From NCBI GenBank assembly GCA_028023455.1, contig JAQFVV010000151.1, forward strand, positions 341,001 to 405,000: DNA of 64,000 nucleotides, in the 5' to 3' direction. Under the pieces are notes generated by a model. That model was not told the DNA's origin and did not search any database. It saw only the letters and a program-made list of their open reading frames with translations. The DNA is from Epiperipatus broadwayi. Lineage: Eukaryota > Onychophora > Udeonychophora > Euonychophora > Peripatidae. Within the stretch, counting starts at the first letter, position 1, and each line of letters starts with the position of its first letter. A program made the translations under genes and the position numbers. Shown in pieces: positions 50,895-61,922 of this stretch.

Positions 50895-52845
50895 ATAACG
50901 GTCAGGGAGAATAGGAGTCGTATGTATCTGCCATACAGAGTGCCTCCAGGCTATTGGAACCTGGAAAATTTATATAGTAGGCAGATACTTACAGTAAGAT
51001 CCATAATTTAAATAAATATGACCGAAATGCCCCAATCACTAGCTCGTGGAGCAGCAGAGATAATGTATACTTTATTTTTAAAGAAAAAAAAATAATAAAA
51101 AATAAGAATAAGCCACTGCCAGATTACCAATACACAGACACATTAATTTTGCACATACATAAAATTTAGAATGATTTTAGTATAACTTTTACTTTAGAAT
51201 TTAATTTACATTTTTAACTTTATTTTAAAAGTTCGCACAGATGAATTTATTAATATTTTATTAGTGTCGAGTATGGATAGACTACATAGATTGTACTCAA
51301 AAAGAAAATATTCTATATCCCTTATTTAACCCTAGGCCAAAAGTTTGCAGTCAAACCAACGCCAATCTATCTGATATATCGATGTATTCAATGCAGCATG
51401 AATACGACAGCACAATACCATACTGTCAGGAATGCACATCTGAACAGCATGGCTATAGAGAAGAAATTGTCTCTCATCCAGTACAGGAATGTTACATCTG
51501 TCTGGCAAGAAGAACAAAAAAGAAAACTCCATAGGAAGGGATTGCAGTCCTTTTTGCCATCTTACTATCCCATTCCATAGGCTAAAGGGGTGATCCAAGG
51601 AGCAGGGAATACGTCTGCTTCTGATGGTCAGTAAGAAATGGGACTTATTTTGCCCAAGTGCAGCTTATCATATGATTCTTCACATAGTGGATCTTCATGC
51701 TACATTTACTAATTACACCAATACATCCAATCCATTGACCCAATTTAACTGCAAAACAAATAACTTAAGATTTAACCTCCCTTAAACTAACATAACTTTA
51801 CGAATCTATGCAGCCATTCACACCTGACTTAAATTCAACATGATTTAATTAAAAGTTTAGCTTAACAGAAAAAAAATCATAATAAACACTTAAAAAAATG
51901 GAAAAAATAAATTAATGGATGTGATTTTTAAAAAAAAATACATTCAATAAAAATTATTAATAAATGATTTGGTTTGGTCAGATAGAATTTCTATTTAAAT
52001 ACTGGAAAAGTTTTAAAATTAAAGTTCACTAGTTAGAGTTCTTACTATTTTAAAATACTGGAAAAGTTTTAAAATTAAAATTCATTACTTAGAGTTCCTA
52101 CTGTTTTAAAAAGTCCATACTTTCTAGTTGCTTGTAATTTGGAAGGTGTTAATCCCCTCAATGTCCTGAGAAGATCAGTATGCAGTTAGCCATTGGTCCT
52201 TTACTGTAGCTGGTATAGTTCTTTGCTGGATTTTATTGCCAGGCCCTGATGTCCTGGGGTCCACAATATGGGAAAACAATATTTTATCTTTTTTAGGACA
52301 ACTGTCTCCTCCAACTCTCCTGGGCTTAACACATAGAGCACACCTAATATTTTATTTTCATTTTTTTCTTTTTATAGTAAATTTGCGGATTAACTCAACA
52401 TTACATCATGATGATGATGATCCTTTGAGGTCCATTTCCTGAGGGATTTCTTTTATTGGCTATTCTGTTCCTATTGTTTTTTCTCTCCTATCTGACCTTT
52501 ACTTATAAATTTTGAGATGCCCAAGGGCTAGGTTACTTTAACTAATTGAAAATAATCATTTCCATTTTACAAAATGCCATTAATTAAATTATATACATTC
52601 TTAAAGATATATTTTTATCTTTAAATCTTTAAATTTTTTTTCTGAAAATTTAGTTTTAAAATACTTTTTTTTTCTTTAATAAAGTTTTCTTTTAATAATT
52701 TTCTTTCTGTGCAATTTTATATATATATGAGTTTAGATGACTTTTAATTTTCAATTTTTAAAAACAAATTTTTATTTGCGAACTTTTTATTTTTAATTTT
52801 ATTTATTAGAATATAACAGCATATGTGCCCATTACAATATATATA
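50895..52845. mobile_element. Unknown 2 kb insertion splitting the LINE reverse transcriptase
   Basis: LINE coding stops after a Y-K-N-N-Y-Y block near 50885 and picks up at 52850 with E-S-E-F-K-M before the R-Q-G motif, so the 1.95 kb between is foreign. It is less AT-rich in 50895-51000, 51330-51700 and 52140-52450. Blocks of note: GGTCAGGGAGAATAGGAGTCG at its start, a GACAGCACAATACCATACTG region, CAGGCCCTGATGTCCTGGGGTCC at 52240, and CATGATGATGATGATCC at 52407. I see no domain in any frame and no clear terminal repeats. It could be several pieces. Confidence 0.5.
51998..52107. repeat. 55-bp tandem duplication
   Basis: AAATACTGGAAAAGTTTTAAAATTAAA begins at 51998 and at 52053. Both are followed by (G/A)TTCA(C/T)TA(G/C)TTAGAGTTC(T/C)TACT. 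Confidence 0.85.
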
Positions 52846-52920
52846 TATCAATTAGAAAATATAGAATCAGAGTTTAAAATGAGGTGGATCTAAGGCAAGG
52901 ATCCCTATGTCACTTAATTT

Positions 52921-53165
52921 GTTTTCGTTGCGGTGATGGTATTTTAGTTGTATTTGAGTGTAGGATTGTTTCCATCATCTGATGTGGGTATTGAATGTCT
53001 TTGAAAGGATTTGGCTTTGTTTGAATGTTCCAAATACATTCAATTAATATATGTGCTATTACTAACAATTGAATGTATTTGGAATATATGGAATTTTATT
53101 TTTTTTGGAGACATTCAGTACTTGTGTTGGATGGTGGAGGTGCTCTAATGTATAAATACAATTAG
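52921..53165. mobile_element. Fold-back family 3, complete copy inside LINE RT
   Basis: The left arm begins GATGGTATTTTAGTTGTATTTGAG, then CCATCATCTGATGTGGGTATTGAATGTC, then CCAAATACATTCAATT. The right arm mirrors it: AACAATTGAATGTATTTGG, GAGACATTCAGTACTTGTGTTGGATGGTGG, and ATAAATACAATTAG. Arms are about 115 bases. It sits between the R-Q-G motif of the LINE (~52900) and the stretch leading to the Y-A-D-D motif (~53190), so both boundaries can be set within a few bases. Partial relatives lie at 17105, 17870 and 30201. Confidence 0.75.
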
Positions 53166-53493
53166 GAAAGGCATAGAGATACCATTCATAGGTAGCAAGG
53201 AAGTGTATACATTATTAGGTCTTTTATTTGCTGTTGATATTTTCTTGTGCATAGAAATTAGGGAAGATATAGAAGTTGTACTGAAGACTTGCCCAAGGGT
53301 GGGTAAAGAGATGGAGATTAAAGTTCGTAAAGAAAAATCAAAAGTAATGATAATAAATGCTTGGGAAAGAGAAAAGAAAGAATTTTTCTTGGGGGATATA
53401 AAGTTAAATCTGGTGAATACGTATAACTATTTGGGAATCATCTTAAGTAATCAAAAAAATTTCCGGGTAAATGGGGAAAAAACTGATAAATGA
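53166..53493 (+). pseudogene. LINE reverse transcriptase, palm/thumb piece with catalytic substitution
   Basis: Part of the long LINE above. The frame reads 'IPFIGSKEVYTLLGLLFAVD', then 'EIREDIEVVLKTCPRVGKEM', 'EIKVRKEKSKVMIINAW' and 'NTYNYLGIILSNQKNF' (the Y-x-Y-L-G block). The expected F/Y-A-D-D is F-A-V-D: the first catalytic aspartate is valine. The rest of the palm is well kept, which suggests the copy decayed after insertion. Confidence 0.75.
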
Positions 53494-54545
53494 AGGAAAG
53501 GGATTAATAAAGAAAGTTTTCATATAATATGTAGCAAGAATTGTATGAGAGAGAGTGGAAATAGCAAATTTAACTTATGGTAATGATGCATAATGTGTCA
53601 GTAAAGAGGTATTAGAAAAATTACAAAGAGAAGTAGGAAGACATGCATTAGATGCGAATGTGTGGGCAGCAAAAAAGGCAATTCAAGGAGAAATGGGATG
53701 GTCAAATTTTTATATGAGAGATGCAAAAAGCAAAATGGAAAATGTTTGGTAGATTGCAATTTATGGATAGCAAGAGAATAGCAAAAAGAGTATTTACTTG
53801 GATTACAAGTAATAGACAGACAACACGATGGGTGATAAAGGTGGAACAGTATGCAGAAGATTTGGATAAAGACTATATCAGTACATTTGTACAAAGGGTG
53901 GGGTGACTGTATTAAGAGAATTGTTTAGGGTCGTAGTGGCAAAGACTGAGAGAGAAGAATAGATACATTAATAAAATAATAGGGAGCTGGAGAGATGGAG
54001 AAATAGTATGGAGAGTAAAAAGAGTCAATATATACAGAAATTAACAGAATATTGGGTGTGAGGTAATTTATGATAATTGCAAGGAAAGGCTTGAACAGGA
54101 TCATTAGCAACAAGGGAATATACACATAAATGGGAAAATGTGGGAGATTCAATCTGCAAGTTATGTAAGAAAAGCATGGAAAATATTAGACATCTGCTAA
54201 TTGAATGTAAATACTTACAATCAGAAAGAGTACAAATAATAAAGGTGTGGGAGAATAAATATAAACTAAGTGATTATACAGAAAGTGGGTTCTTGGGTTT
54301 TATGCTGGATTTGAAAAAAGATAGAGGGGATCTAGATATAAATGCCATGGGGTGTACAAAGATGATGTTATAAAAATGGGATGGAAAAGGATAGATATGA
54401 ATATGAGATAAAATTAGTGTGGAGAATAGAATGGGAAATTCTGGGCATGGTGGCTGAGAGACTCCTGACTTCAATAAAGAAGTAACCATATCACATCGTA
54501 ACAATCAGCTGTTTTAATGATTTAATTACTGAAAATGTTTTGTTG

Positions 54546-54650
54546 CAGTCATAGAGTGGCAGATTCTTGAACAAGAAATCCTTAAATCACAGTCTATCTC
54601 TGTCAATTTTAGTGCTAAAACTTCTAAAGAATTCCCTACCAAGGAAATTT
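54546..54650 (+). mobile_element. SINE family B, copy 7
   Basis: CAGTCATAGAGTGGCAGATTCTTGAACAAGAAATCC, TTTTAGTGCTAAAACTTCTAAAGAATTCC. Head and middle fit the family; the terminal part is diverged. It follows the LINE 3' end by about 40 bases. Confidence 0.5.
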
Positions 54651-55325
54651 TTTTTTTATTTTTATGTATAGATAAAGCTTTTTTTAAAAACTGAATGCGT
54701 CCTCCCTTTTGTTAATACACATATTCAAGAGCTAAAGCTTCATGGATTGAATCCTAATTAAATAAAGATAATAAAAAAAATCTCAACGTGAGTGAACCTG
54801 TTGCATTTAGCTCAATATTTTGATGGTAAACATCACATGACCGATTGTACAACAAATCAGATTATTTTTTAATGCCTCAATAATAATCTAGTGAAATTCA
54901 GTAGTTGAAAATTTATTATATTATGCAATGATTACGTTGTTTTAATTAAAGTAAGATGATATCATATAAAAACAAAATATTCCTACTTATCTAATAAATT
55001 ATATACATGAATTATTTAAATAAAATAACTAACAACAAACAGTATTTAATCCATTTCAACGACGCAGATTTTTATTTTATCAAATAATATTGAACAAAAA
55101 CAAAATTCATTTACATTTTTAATGGCATAAATTTGTTTATTTTAAATTATAGTAATAATAAAAAGTTCTGAAGAGTAATAATAATATATATAAAACATTG
55201 CGAACTTTTAGATAAAACACATCAAAACAATTCGTATTTTTTGTTTTGTTTCTAGCGCAATACTTAAATAAAATCTATATAATAAATATAAATGTCAAAA
55301 TGTTATGACTCAGTTACAAACAAAA
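54651..55325. other. AT-rich DNA, no gene recognised
   Basis: Nothing supported. Confidence 0.5.
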
Positions 55326-55329
55326 GGCA

Positions 55330-55960
55330 GGTTTTGAATATCACCTCAATCACTGTCCAAGCACTCCTATGATTTACTCTATTTTTCAAAAGCTCATTAG
55401 TACTTTCTTTAAACTCATCTACATTATTTTCCAATACATCTTTCCTAACTTTTCTAATATGCCCCAATTAATTTCTTCATTTAACAGGTACAACACCTAG
55501 CAAAGATTAAAGCAATAGTAGAGGGGTGGATTCTAGAACTCAAGGTCTACAGATTACAGTTCAGGCGTGCGACTTCCTGCTCAAACTTTATATTTATATG
55601 AACTTCTGAGTAACAAACCACTCAGTTATTTTTTTTATTATTGCTTCCATAAATGTTTTTTTATTTGTTATTTTTAATGCTTTTATTTTTCTAACTGTAT
55701 GCTTTCAATTTATCTTTTTGTTCACCTTCAAAACCATATTTAGATAAAGCCTCCGATCTTTTTTATTTTTTTTTTTAATTTCCAAAATCTTTGTGGATGA
55801 TCAAATGCAAAATATTTTACAAGTCACTTCCTTAATTTATTAAAAATTCCACCTTTTTTATTAAAATCTTACTTAGGAGTTATACATCTTAATCTATCTT
55901 TATATAAGAGATTAATCTGCTAACTTTATGTAATGTAGGCTTGACTGGGATTAAGAAATA
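55330..55960 (-). mobile_element. Minus-strand LINE fragment (linker before RT)
   Basis: Minus-strand pieces: 'FAFDHPQRFWKLKKKIKKI' from about 55810 down to 55755, and beyond an inserted SINE 'HIRKVRKDVLENNVDEFKES' and 'ELLKNRVNHRSAW' from about 55465 to 55345. This lysine-rich region lies between endonuclease and RT in this LINE group. The copy is short and broken. Confidence 0.5.
55511..55630 (+). mobile_element. SINE family B, copy 8, inside the LINE fragment
   Basis: GCAATAGTAGAGGGGTGGATTCTAGAACTCAAGG, CTACAGATTACAGTTCAGGCGTGCGACTTCC and the family end GAACTTCTGAGTAACAAACCACTCAGTTATT. It splits the LINE piece and is younger. Confidence 0.65.
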
Positions 55961-55964
55961 TTTA

Positions 55965-56520
55965 TCAATATTTGTACATATGTGTGGCTACCTCTATTGA
56001 ATTTAAATATATATGAACATGTAATTGTTGGATTTTCAGTTTTTATATATATTAAAATTTGATTTAAGTTTGATAGTTCAACAAATGTTCATAGTAGTAC
56101 AAGCTTATCAACACCAGAAATCTTCACATTCTATACTGAAATAATATATTTCAGATTAGTGGTTTATGATTGGATGTAGTGCATAGAAAGCTTATATTAA
56201 TAGGAGAGACAGTTAATAAGGTTTATAGAAAAAAAGGTAGTAAGAGTTATTAATACATTAATTATTAGTTATTAAGTGGAAATTCATTATTAAATTAAAA
56301 TAAAGGAAATATAAGTATATATATGTTGATATAAGGCCATATATATAAAAAATATTATGTTTAACAAATTTGTTTGTAAATATATACATATCAAATATGT
56401 ATAATTTGAGAACTCAAATTTTATTTTTAGGTTTTAATTAAATAAAATTTAAAAAATAATAAATGCTTACAATATAATTAAAAATTAATAGATAAATTGC
56501 ATTAAAAACACACACACAAA
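55965..56520. other. AT-rich DNA, no gene recognised
   Basis: Nothing supported. A short CA microsatellite lies at 56506-56518. Confidence 0.5.
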
Positions 56521-56535
56521 GTAATGGTTATCTAA

Positions 56536-56635
56536 TTTTTTTTCCATATGTCATAGCATCATCCAGGAGGCGAACCCGCAACAACTGTCTGTAACCAACT
56601 GGCTGTGCTGATCTCTCGGCTAACAACTCTTGACA
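56536..56635 (-). mobile_element. tRNA-derived SINE, family A, copy 3, with target-site duplication
   Basis: The minus strand reads GTCAAGAGTTGTTAGCCGAG, then GTTACAGACAGTTGTTGCGGGTTCGCCTCC, then GATGCTATGACATATGG and an A run. AATGGTTATCTA is present at 56523-56534 and again at 56636-56647, flanking the unit exactly as a target-site duplication should. The head, box B and tail match the copies at 1353 and 20979. Confidence 0.85.
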
Positions 56636-56647
56636 AATGGTTATCTA

Positions 56648-58156
56648 TTAATTTTATGTAACAATGAGGTCTCCAAGTTTTAAAAAAAAAATTATAAGTT
56701 TGAAATTGTTGTTATCTGTTAAAACTAATTAGTGCAGACATAAGAATGACTTTTGATTGGACAGGATTTTAAAGAATGAAGAGAAAAGATATTTCTAGAT
56801 CATTCTTCTTTTAACTAGAGGTAAAAGCAGTACTAAAAGAAGACTTGACTAAACTTTTTAAAAATGTTTTTTTACCTACAAAAAAGGGAGTAGTTTAATA
56901 ATGTTCACATAAACCTATTAAAGATCACACCCATCCAGTCTTCAATAATTTCTGTCTCTCTTTCCTTATTTAGTCACTCATATTTGTGTTGGGTCTGGTC
57001 ATCATTAACATCTCAAGCCATTTATCATTTTCCTATCTCAAGCCATTTATCATTTTCCTATATTAACTGAGCCAATAAGATTGTGTGTTTGTACAACCAA
57101 ATTTTTATTCTTTAATTACATGCACAGAAGTTTTAATGCCAATGAGTTGTTTTTTTTTTTTTGCAATTCAAGATCTGGAAATTTAAGAAATCACTGAAGA
57201 GAAGAGATTTAATGAACAGAATGTCCTTAACTGGAATCTTTGCTTTTATGAGAACAACCATTTACAACAGGAATTAAGCTGAGGAAGGATTACATGTTTA
57301 GATAATCCTATTTAGGGATCCCTCTGTCGACCATGAATGTAAAAGGTATCTAGAAATGTGCTCTAAAATGTCCTACCTCACACTGTTTATATAGGTTGTT
57401 ATGCCTGGTAGATTCCTTATTAAAGTGACAGAAATAATTATAATATCAACAGCTGTCACAAACCTAATTCATTATATCACTGTAATGTTTTGAACATAAG
57501 CCATATGTTGGCAATTATATATTTTAATAATTTCAAAAATTTGGTTGGAACTACCATTTATGATTATTAAATGCTCAAACTTACACTAGATGACAGCAGG
57601 GTAGAATGTTAAATATAAAATAGCTTAATGTGATGGCTGATAAATATTATCTTTTTATCAAAGAATAAAAAGTGTTTACAGTTAGCAAATAATTGAATCC
57701 TAAACTATATAGATGCTGAGCCAGTGTTATAGTTTTACAAATAAGTTGGGTTGAGTTCAAAATCTTAAGGCATTTGAAGCTTGCCATTATCTTGAATAGT
57801 ATAAACTGAATAAAAGTAGCTTTTGAATATGTGTAATTGAAACCTCAATGATGACAAACGATATCTAAACATTAGTCTGAGTGTTAGTTGACTTGTTCAT
57901 CTCGCTTTTCTAATGATTCATGATCTAAAAAAGAGTGGATGATCTAAAAAAGAGTGGATGTTACATGATGCTTTGTTTTGGTATAGTCTCAAGACAATCA
58001 GGATTAAGAATCTTATTTATGGTGGTCTAACTATAAAATAAAAACACAAGTGTAAGCATAGTCCAGTCTTTATAACTGATAAGGCAGAGCCCATAACCTT
58101 TGCTCAAAAAGAACAACAAACATAATTTAGCAGTAATAAAAAAATGAATAACCTAC
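56648..58156. other. Mostly unassigned DNA, with a fold-back fragment and short tandem repeats
   Basis: 57560-57606 (ATGATTATTAAATGCTCAAACTTACACTAGATGACA) is the end of a family 1 fold-back arm. ATCTCAAGCCATTTATCATTTTCCT is tandemly doubled at 57009-57060, and a 20-base unit ATGATCTAAAAAAGAGTGG at 57929-57968. 57170-57400 has coding-like short pieces ('KSLKRRDLMNRMSLTGIFAF') but no sustained frame. Confidence 0.4.
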
Positions 58157-58212
58157 CTTTAACATCTGGATACTTGTCTATTCTAACAGCTGGATGAAAA
58201 CAAAGTTCCACT
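58157..58212 (-). CDS. Candidate 56-nt internal exon of an unidentified host gene
   Basis: On the minus strand TCTCTTTTTTTATTTCAG (58213 upward) is a textbook acceptor with a pyrimidine tract, and AAAG|GTAGGTTA at 58157/58156 is a good donor. The 56 bases between read, after one base, 'VELCFHPAVRIDKYPDVK' plus one base, with no stop. This gives exit phase 1, which matches the two-base entry of the exon candidate at 45704-45839. The intron between them would be 12.3 kb and would hold the Tigger, LINE and SINE insertions. Splice quality makes this the best host-gene evidence in the window. The protein is not recognised, and short exons can arise by chance. Confidence 0.55.
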
Positions 58213-58315
58213 CTGAAATAAAAAAAGAGATTTCATTATGAACTGATATTTTTTGTTTTATTGTAACATACATAAGTCACTCTTTTACACATCAAAAGAA
58301 CATCAATTACAGTTT

Positions 58316-58412
58316 GGTGCTGCTTTAGAATGGCAGAATCTGGAATTCAAGATATATGGATCATGACCCAGTTCTACTATTTATGAACTCCTGAGCATAG
58401 AATTATTTTAAT
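58316..58412 (+). mobile_element. SINE family B, copy 9
   Basis: GCTGCTTTAGAATGGCAGAATCTGGAATTCAAG, ATATGGATCATGACCCAGTTC, and the end TTTATGAACTCCTGAGCATAGAATTATTTTAATTA. Confidence 0.6.
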
Positions 58413-58449
58413 TATATATATATATAAACTCTATTAACTTGCAATTTGT

Positions 58450-60060
58450 TGTTGTCATGTGATGTAAATGATTTTTTCTTAAATGAAGTCAGAAGTTTCT
58501 CTGCATACACCATATGCCCAGAAACCCTATTAACCATTTTAAACATTTTCTCTACAAAACTATTATATAATACAGTAAAATCATCTACTTTCTTATTTCT
58601 TATCACCCAATTATTTTATCAACTCTGATATTTTTTTTTTTCTGGCTTTTTTAACCTATTTTAATAAAAGCTGTTTCATTAATTCTACTATCATATCTTA
58701 TATTCCTCACATTTCTTATAAAGATCTAAACAATCATAAAATCTCTTATCTTTAAATTTCTCTTTCTCTTTCTACAATTTATCCTGGTTTTGTTTCAACA
58801 TATAATCCAAAGATAAATGTTTAATTCTGTTTCTACCATCTTCTCAGAAACTACATCTATAATCCAAATCTTTATTCGATTTTTTGTGTTGTCTCCTCAA
58901 TATGTCTTTGAAACAAATAATAATAAACCTCTCAAAATTATACACCTTTAATACATTATCTACACATTTACCCCATTACATAAATAAATACATGAAAATA
59001 AAAAATTCTTGCCTAATGTGTTTGTTATCCTCTCCACAAAATCCTATTAAATACTATTTTTAGTAATCTATTTACATTAATGTATTTACATTCATAGAAT
59101 GCAATATTTCAGACATTTTATGTTTATTTATTATTTCCCTCATTAAAAATAAGCCTCCATCTCTTGAATAACTTTATTTGCTATTCACAATTTTCCACCC
59201 AAAGCAAACCTACCTATTTTTTATTTTTTTATTCTATCTAGAAATGTCCAAGTTTTTTGGCCAATATAAAATGCACATTTATAAATATAAAATCAGGCAC
59301 CATGACTTCTTTGCAAATAATTTACATATCTCATATTTATAAAATGAGAAACATGCTATATTTTAAATACCATTTCATTTTTTGTTTTTCTTTTCAATTC
59401 TAATGCCCAACTATCTGTATAATTCCTTTCTCATTTAACTACATATCTAAATATCTATACTTATCAACTTCTTTAAGATAAATATTTCTCATTTGCCATC
59501 CTTCAGTTTTACCCTTCCCATTAAATACAAGAATTTTAGATTTATCTTTCATTGATTTTTTATATTTGTTCCTGTCTCTCCACACTTCTCTAAAAACTAT
59601 ATATCTTTAACATTATTTACAAAAAAGTGTCATACAATAAAAAAAAATATTATGTATTTGCCTGATACCAATTATCAGAATCCTCACATCTATCTGTAAT
59701 CTTTCTATATCAATCTCTATTTCTCTTAAGAATCAAAATAAATGATAAAAGTGACAATGGACACCCATACTTCTTATTTCACATTTAACTTTCACCTTTC
59801 ATTGATTCTATATCCTCAGTGGGTATTTACCAATCTTAAGTCAATTTCCTTATTTTCAAAACTTCTTCGCAATCTATTTCTATTCATTCTATGATAAGTC
59901 TTTTCATATCTAAAGATACAATAAATAGTGATTTATTTTCTTGTATGACATTTCAATCAACTGAGATATGATGAAATAAATTAATGTCTATCCCTCCCCT
60001 GAACAAAATCTTTTCTAAAACTTCTACAGAATTACACTTTCTTCCATCCAAGTCTTAACC
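58450..60060 (-). mobile_element. Minus-strand LINE, RT to 3' end, decayed
   Basis: Reading down from 60060: 'NKVKTWMEESVIL' (RT fingers), a motif A relative F-I-V-S-L-D-M with 'MNRNRLRRSFENKEID' in another frame (~59900-59850), a damaged Q-G-C-P-L-S-L-L-S-F (~59770), 'LYDTFL' replacing Y-A-D-D-T-F-L (~59640), 'KSMKDKSKILVFNGKGKTEG' and 'NIYLKEVDKY' (~59560-59460), and at 58520-58455 the 3' end 'GGGCATATGGTG' wording plus ACTTCTGACTTCATTTAAGAAAAAATC and a TTACATCACATGAC tail matching the LINE end at 54.5 kb. Same broad family, with frames shifting repeatedly. The RT aspartate pair is lost. Confidence 0.65.
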
Positions 60061-60084
60061 TTATTCATTAAAATAGATATGTGT

Positions 60085-60265
60085 ATTGTAATGGTAAGAA
60101 AAGTAGAGCTGCTTTAACCTAACCTAGAGATGCAGATAGAGGGAGTTCGAACCTCACCTACTCCTCTAGATTGCTACTAAGTGACTTACTCCCCAAACCT
60201 CACTAGAATTTAATCTTAATGTATGCCCGGTGGTCAGGGAGAGAAGAGACCACAAAAAGGAATTT
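60085..60265 (+). mobile_element. Candidate tRNA-like SINE, third type
   Basis: A box A-like AATGGTAAGAAAAGTAGAGCTGC and a box B-like GGGAGTTCGAACCTCACC about 45 bases later are followed by about 110 bases of less AT-rich sequence ending CCCGGTGGTCAGGGAGAGAAGAGACCAC and A runs. A GGTCAGGGAGAA echo occurs at 50900. Only one copy with both boxes is visible, so the call is tentative. Confidence 0.35.
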
Positions 60266-60269
60266 TTAC

Positions 60270-61625
60270 ATATATAATGATCAGATGTACATATGTATGT
60301 TACAAAAAAAAAACAATACTAAGTGGTTTTTATTTATAGTGAATGCAAAATAACACAAACTTTTATTATTTACATTAAAAGAATTCATATAATGTTTTAT
60401 TAATAGTGTCACAGGCTATTTTCACTGCAACCGGATAGACATATTTGAAAGATCCATTGATCGTAATGATAAGAACAGACAAAATTTTACATTATCATTT
60501 CTTTCTTTAAAATATTCCAGCCAATGGAAGTGCTACGTAAAAGAAATCAAGAGAGAGAGAGAGAGATGATTCATTAACTCTCTGGTTGGAGAACATAGAA
60601 ATAAATAGGTGGTCAAACTCAACTAAACACTTTGGACAGGTTTAAATCACCACCCTACTTATGATTTAAGAAGAATGATAAAGTGACCCCAGCAGGAATT
60701 TCCAGCTATAATTGAAACATTTCGATGATATTTTGAGAAAGATTTCCTAATAAATATAAATATATAAGACCATGCTCACAGGCGATAGCATATAGTGGGC
60801 TGTGAGGCTCAAGACATAACAGTTACCAAGAGGTTACCACAAGACCGGATAGCTCTCCATCTCTAAACTAGGTTAGAGAGAAAAATGGAATCCGTTCGCT
60901 AAACGCGTGACCCGGATTCAGGATCAGAGTTTTTGTTGCTTATGTCCAGTTACGTACATTTAAGGAACTGAGATAGACATGAGATCCCGAACAATTTACT
61001 TATTTTTCAGAAGGTCCGAATGTAGGTATGTTAACCTAAGCAAACTTGGCAAAAGAAGCACTGTAATTTATGCTGAGCGGCCCAGTAGATCACCCGAGGC
61101 ACGATACCATATAAATATGGTCAATGACCTTTAAATTTAAAAAAGAAACCCTCTGCAAAATATATATCTTAGGAAAGCTCAACTATCACTGAAAATCTGC
61201 AGAAAAATAGTAACTTCACCTTTATAAAATTTGAATTAATAAAAAGAACAAGTGGGTGGATATTTTATTTATTTAGTTGAAATTTAACCCATTCACCACT
61301 AAGCCAATGCTATTTAATAATTTTTTTAATACATATTGTCAAAATGTACTCTCTCTTAGTACTAAAATATAAATGCGAACGTTTTATTTCATGCTCTTTA
61401 AAATATAACTTTAAATTTGTAACCCTTCATTGACTAAAATATACTGGCATTCGATAAGGATCTTTCTTTTATATGTATATAAAAAAAACTAAGTTAAAGT
61501 TTGGAAAGTTTTATAATAGAATATCTAGCAATTTAAATCTTGATTTTAAATTAGTTTTGCACTTTCTATGATTTGCTTCCTTTTCTTTCTAAATAAATAT
61601 TTATATAAAATAAATAACTTAATTA
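60270..61625. other. Unassigned DNA, less AT-rich at 60780-61130
   Basis: 60780-60960 contains GGCTGTGAGGCTCAAG, ACCACAAGACCGGATAGCTC, CGTTCGCTAAACGCGTGACCCGG. 61010-61130 contains GAGCGGCCCAGTAGATCACCCG. I found neither an open frame nor a recognisable RNA. A promoter, a repeat or a decayed insertion are all possible. Short GA repeat at 60551-60566. Confidence 0.3.
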
Positions 61626-61631
61626 CGGGAG

Positions 61632-61698
61632 TATAATGGCGGAAAGTTAAACGAAGTATTTTTCAATTAGATTAATAAGAACTATGGCCGCCATTATA
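61632..61698. promoter_or_regulatory. Inverted pair of YY1-like motifs
   Basis: TATAATGGCGG (61632-61642) is the exact reverse complement of CCGCCATTATA (61688-61698). CCGCCATnTT is the core of the animal YY1 binding site, often found just downstream of transcription starts. The pair also makes an 11-bp hairpin with a 45-nt loop, so a small palindromic repeat is an equally simple reading. Confidence 0.3.
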
Positions 61699-61922
61699 TA
61701 TAATAACCCATCTCATTACAATATAAAAAAAAAAAGAAAGCAATTAATGAAATATAATTTCACAAGATTCGAATACATAGATTTAAAAAAAACATATATA
61801 TATAGAAAAGCATAAATATACATTGAAATTGCAAATTACAAAGATATTTTAATAATTTATGGGAACGTTACCGGTAACTAGATGGGTGGGTCAAAATGAA
61901 TTCATTTGATGTTTCCCCGCAG

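Larger units (their letters stand above)
48850..54505 (+). mobile_element. Long LINE (APE endonuclease, RT, C-terminal zinc block), interrupted twice
   Basis: Order of pieces: 48862-49080 open frame ending 'QIVKIGYLNMQSNRRPEK', the endonuclease start; 'EVLAIVETHLKEEPT' (~49120), 'GGGIGVMSKKYL' (~49212) and the G-H-I-D-E-I-D-D-L-D relative of the D-F-N block (~49440). A lysine-rich linker lies at 49.8-50.4 kb. RT: 'NNYRLVVVISF' (~50550), an open frame at 50605-50871 with 'GKMPGGFRMDRCIGDSLFVV' and 'VFIDIEQACDRVNRNRLW'. The frame breaks off near 50890, resumes near 52850 with a damaged R-Q-G-C-P-M-S-P, breaks again for a palindromic element, and resumes at 53166. The C-terminal 'CKLCKKSMENIRHLLIEC' (~54160-54213) is a C-x2-C...H-x4-C metal-binding pattern. 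It ends GACTTCAATAAAGAAGTAACCATATCACATC. Jockey/I-type affinity is inferred from the domain order. Many stops; dead. Confidence 0.8.
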
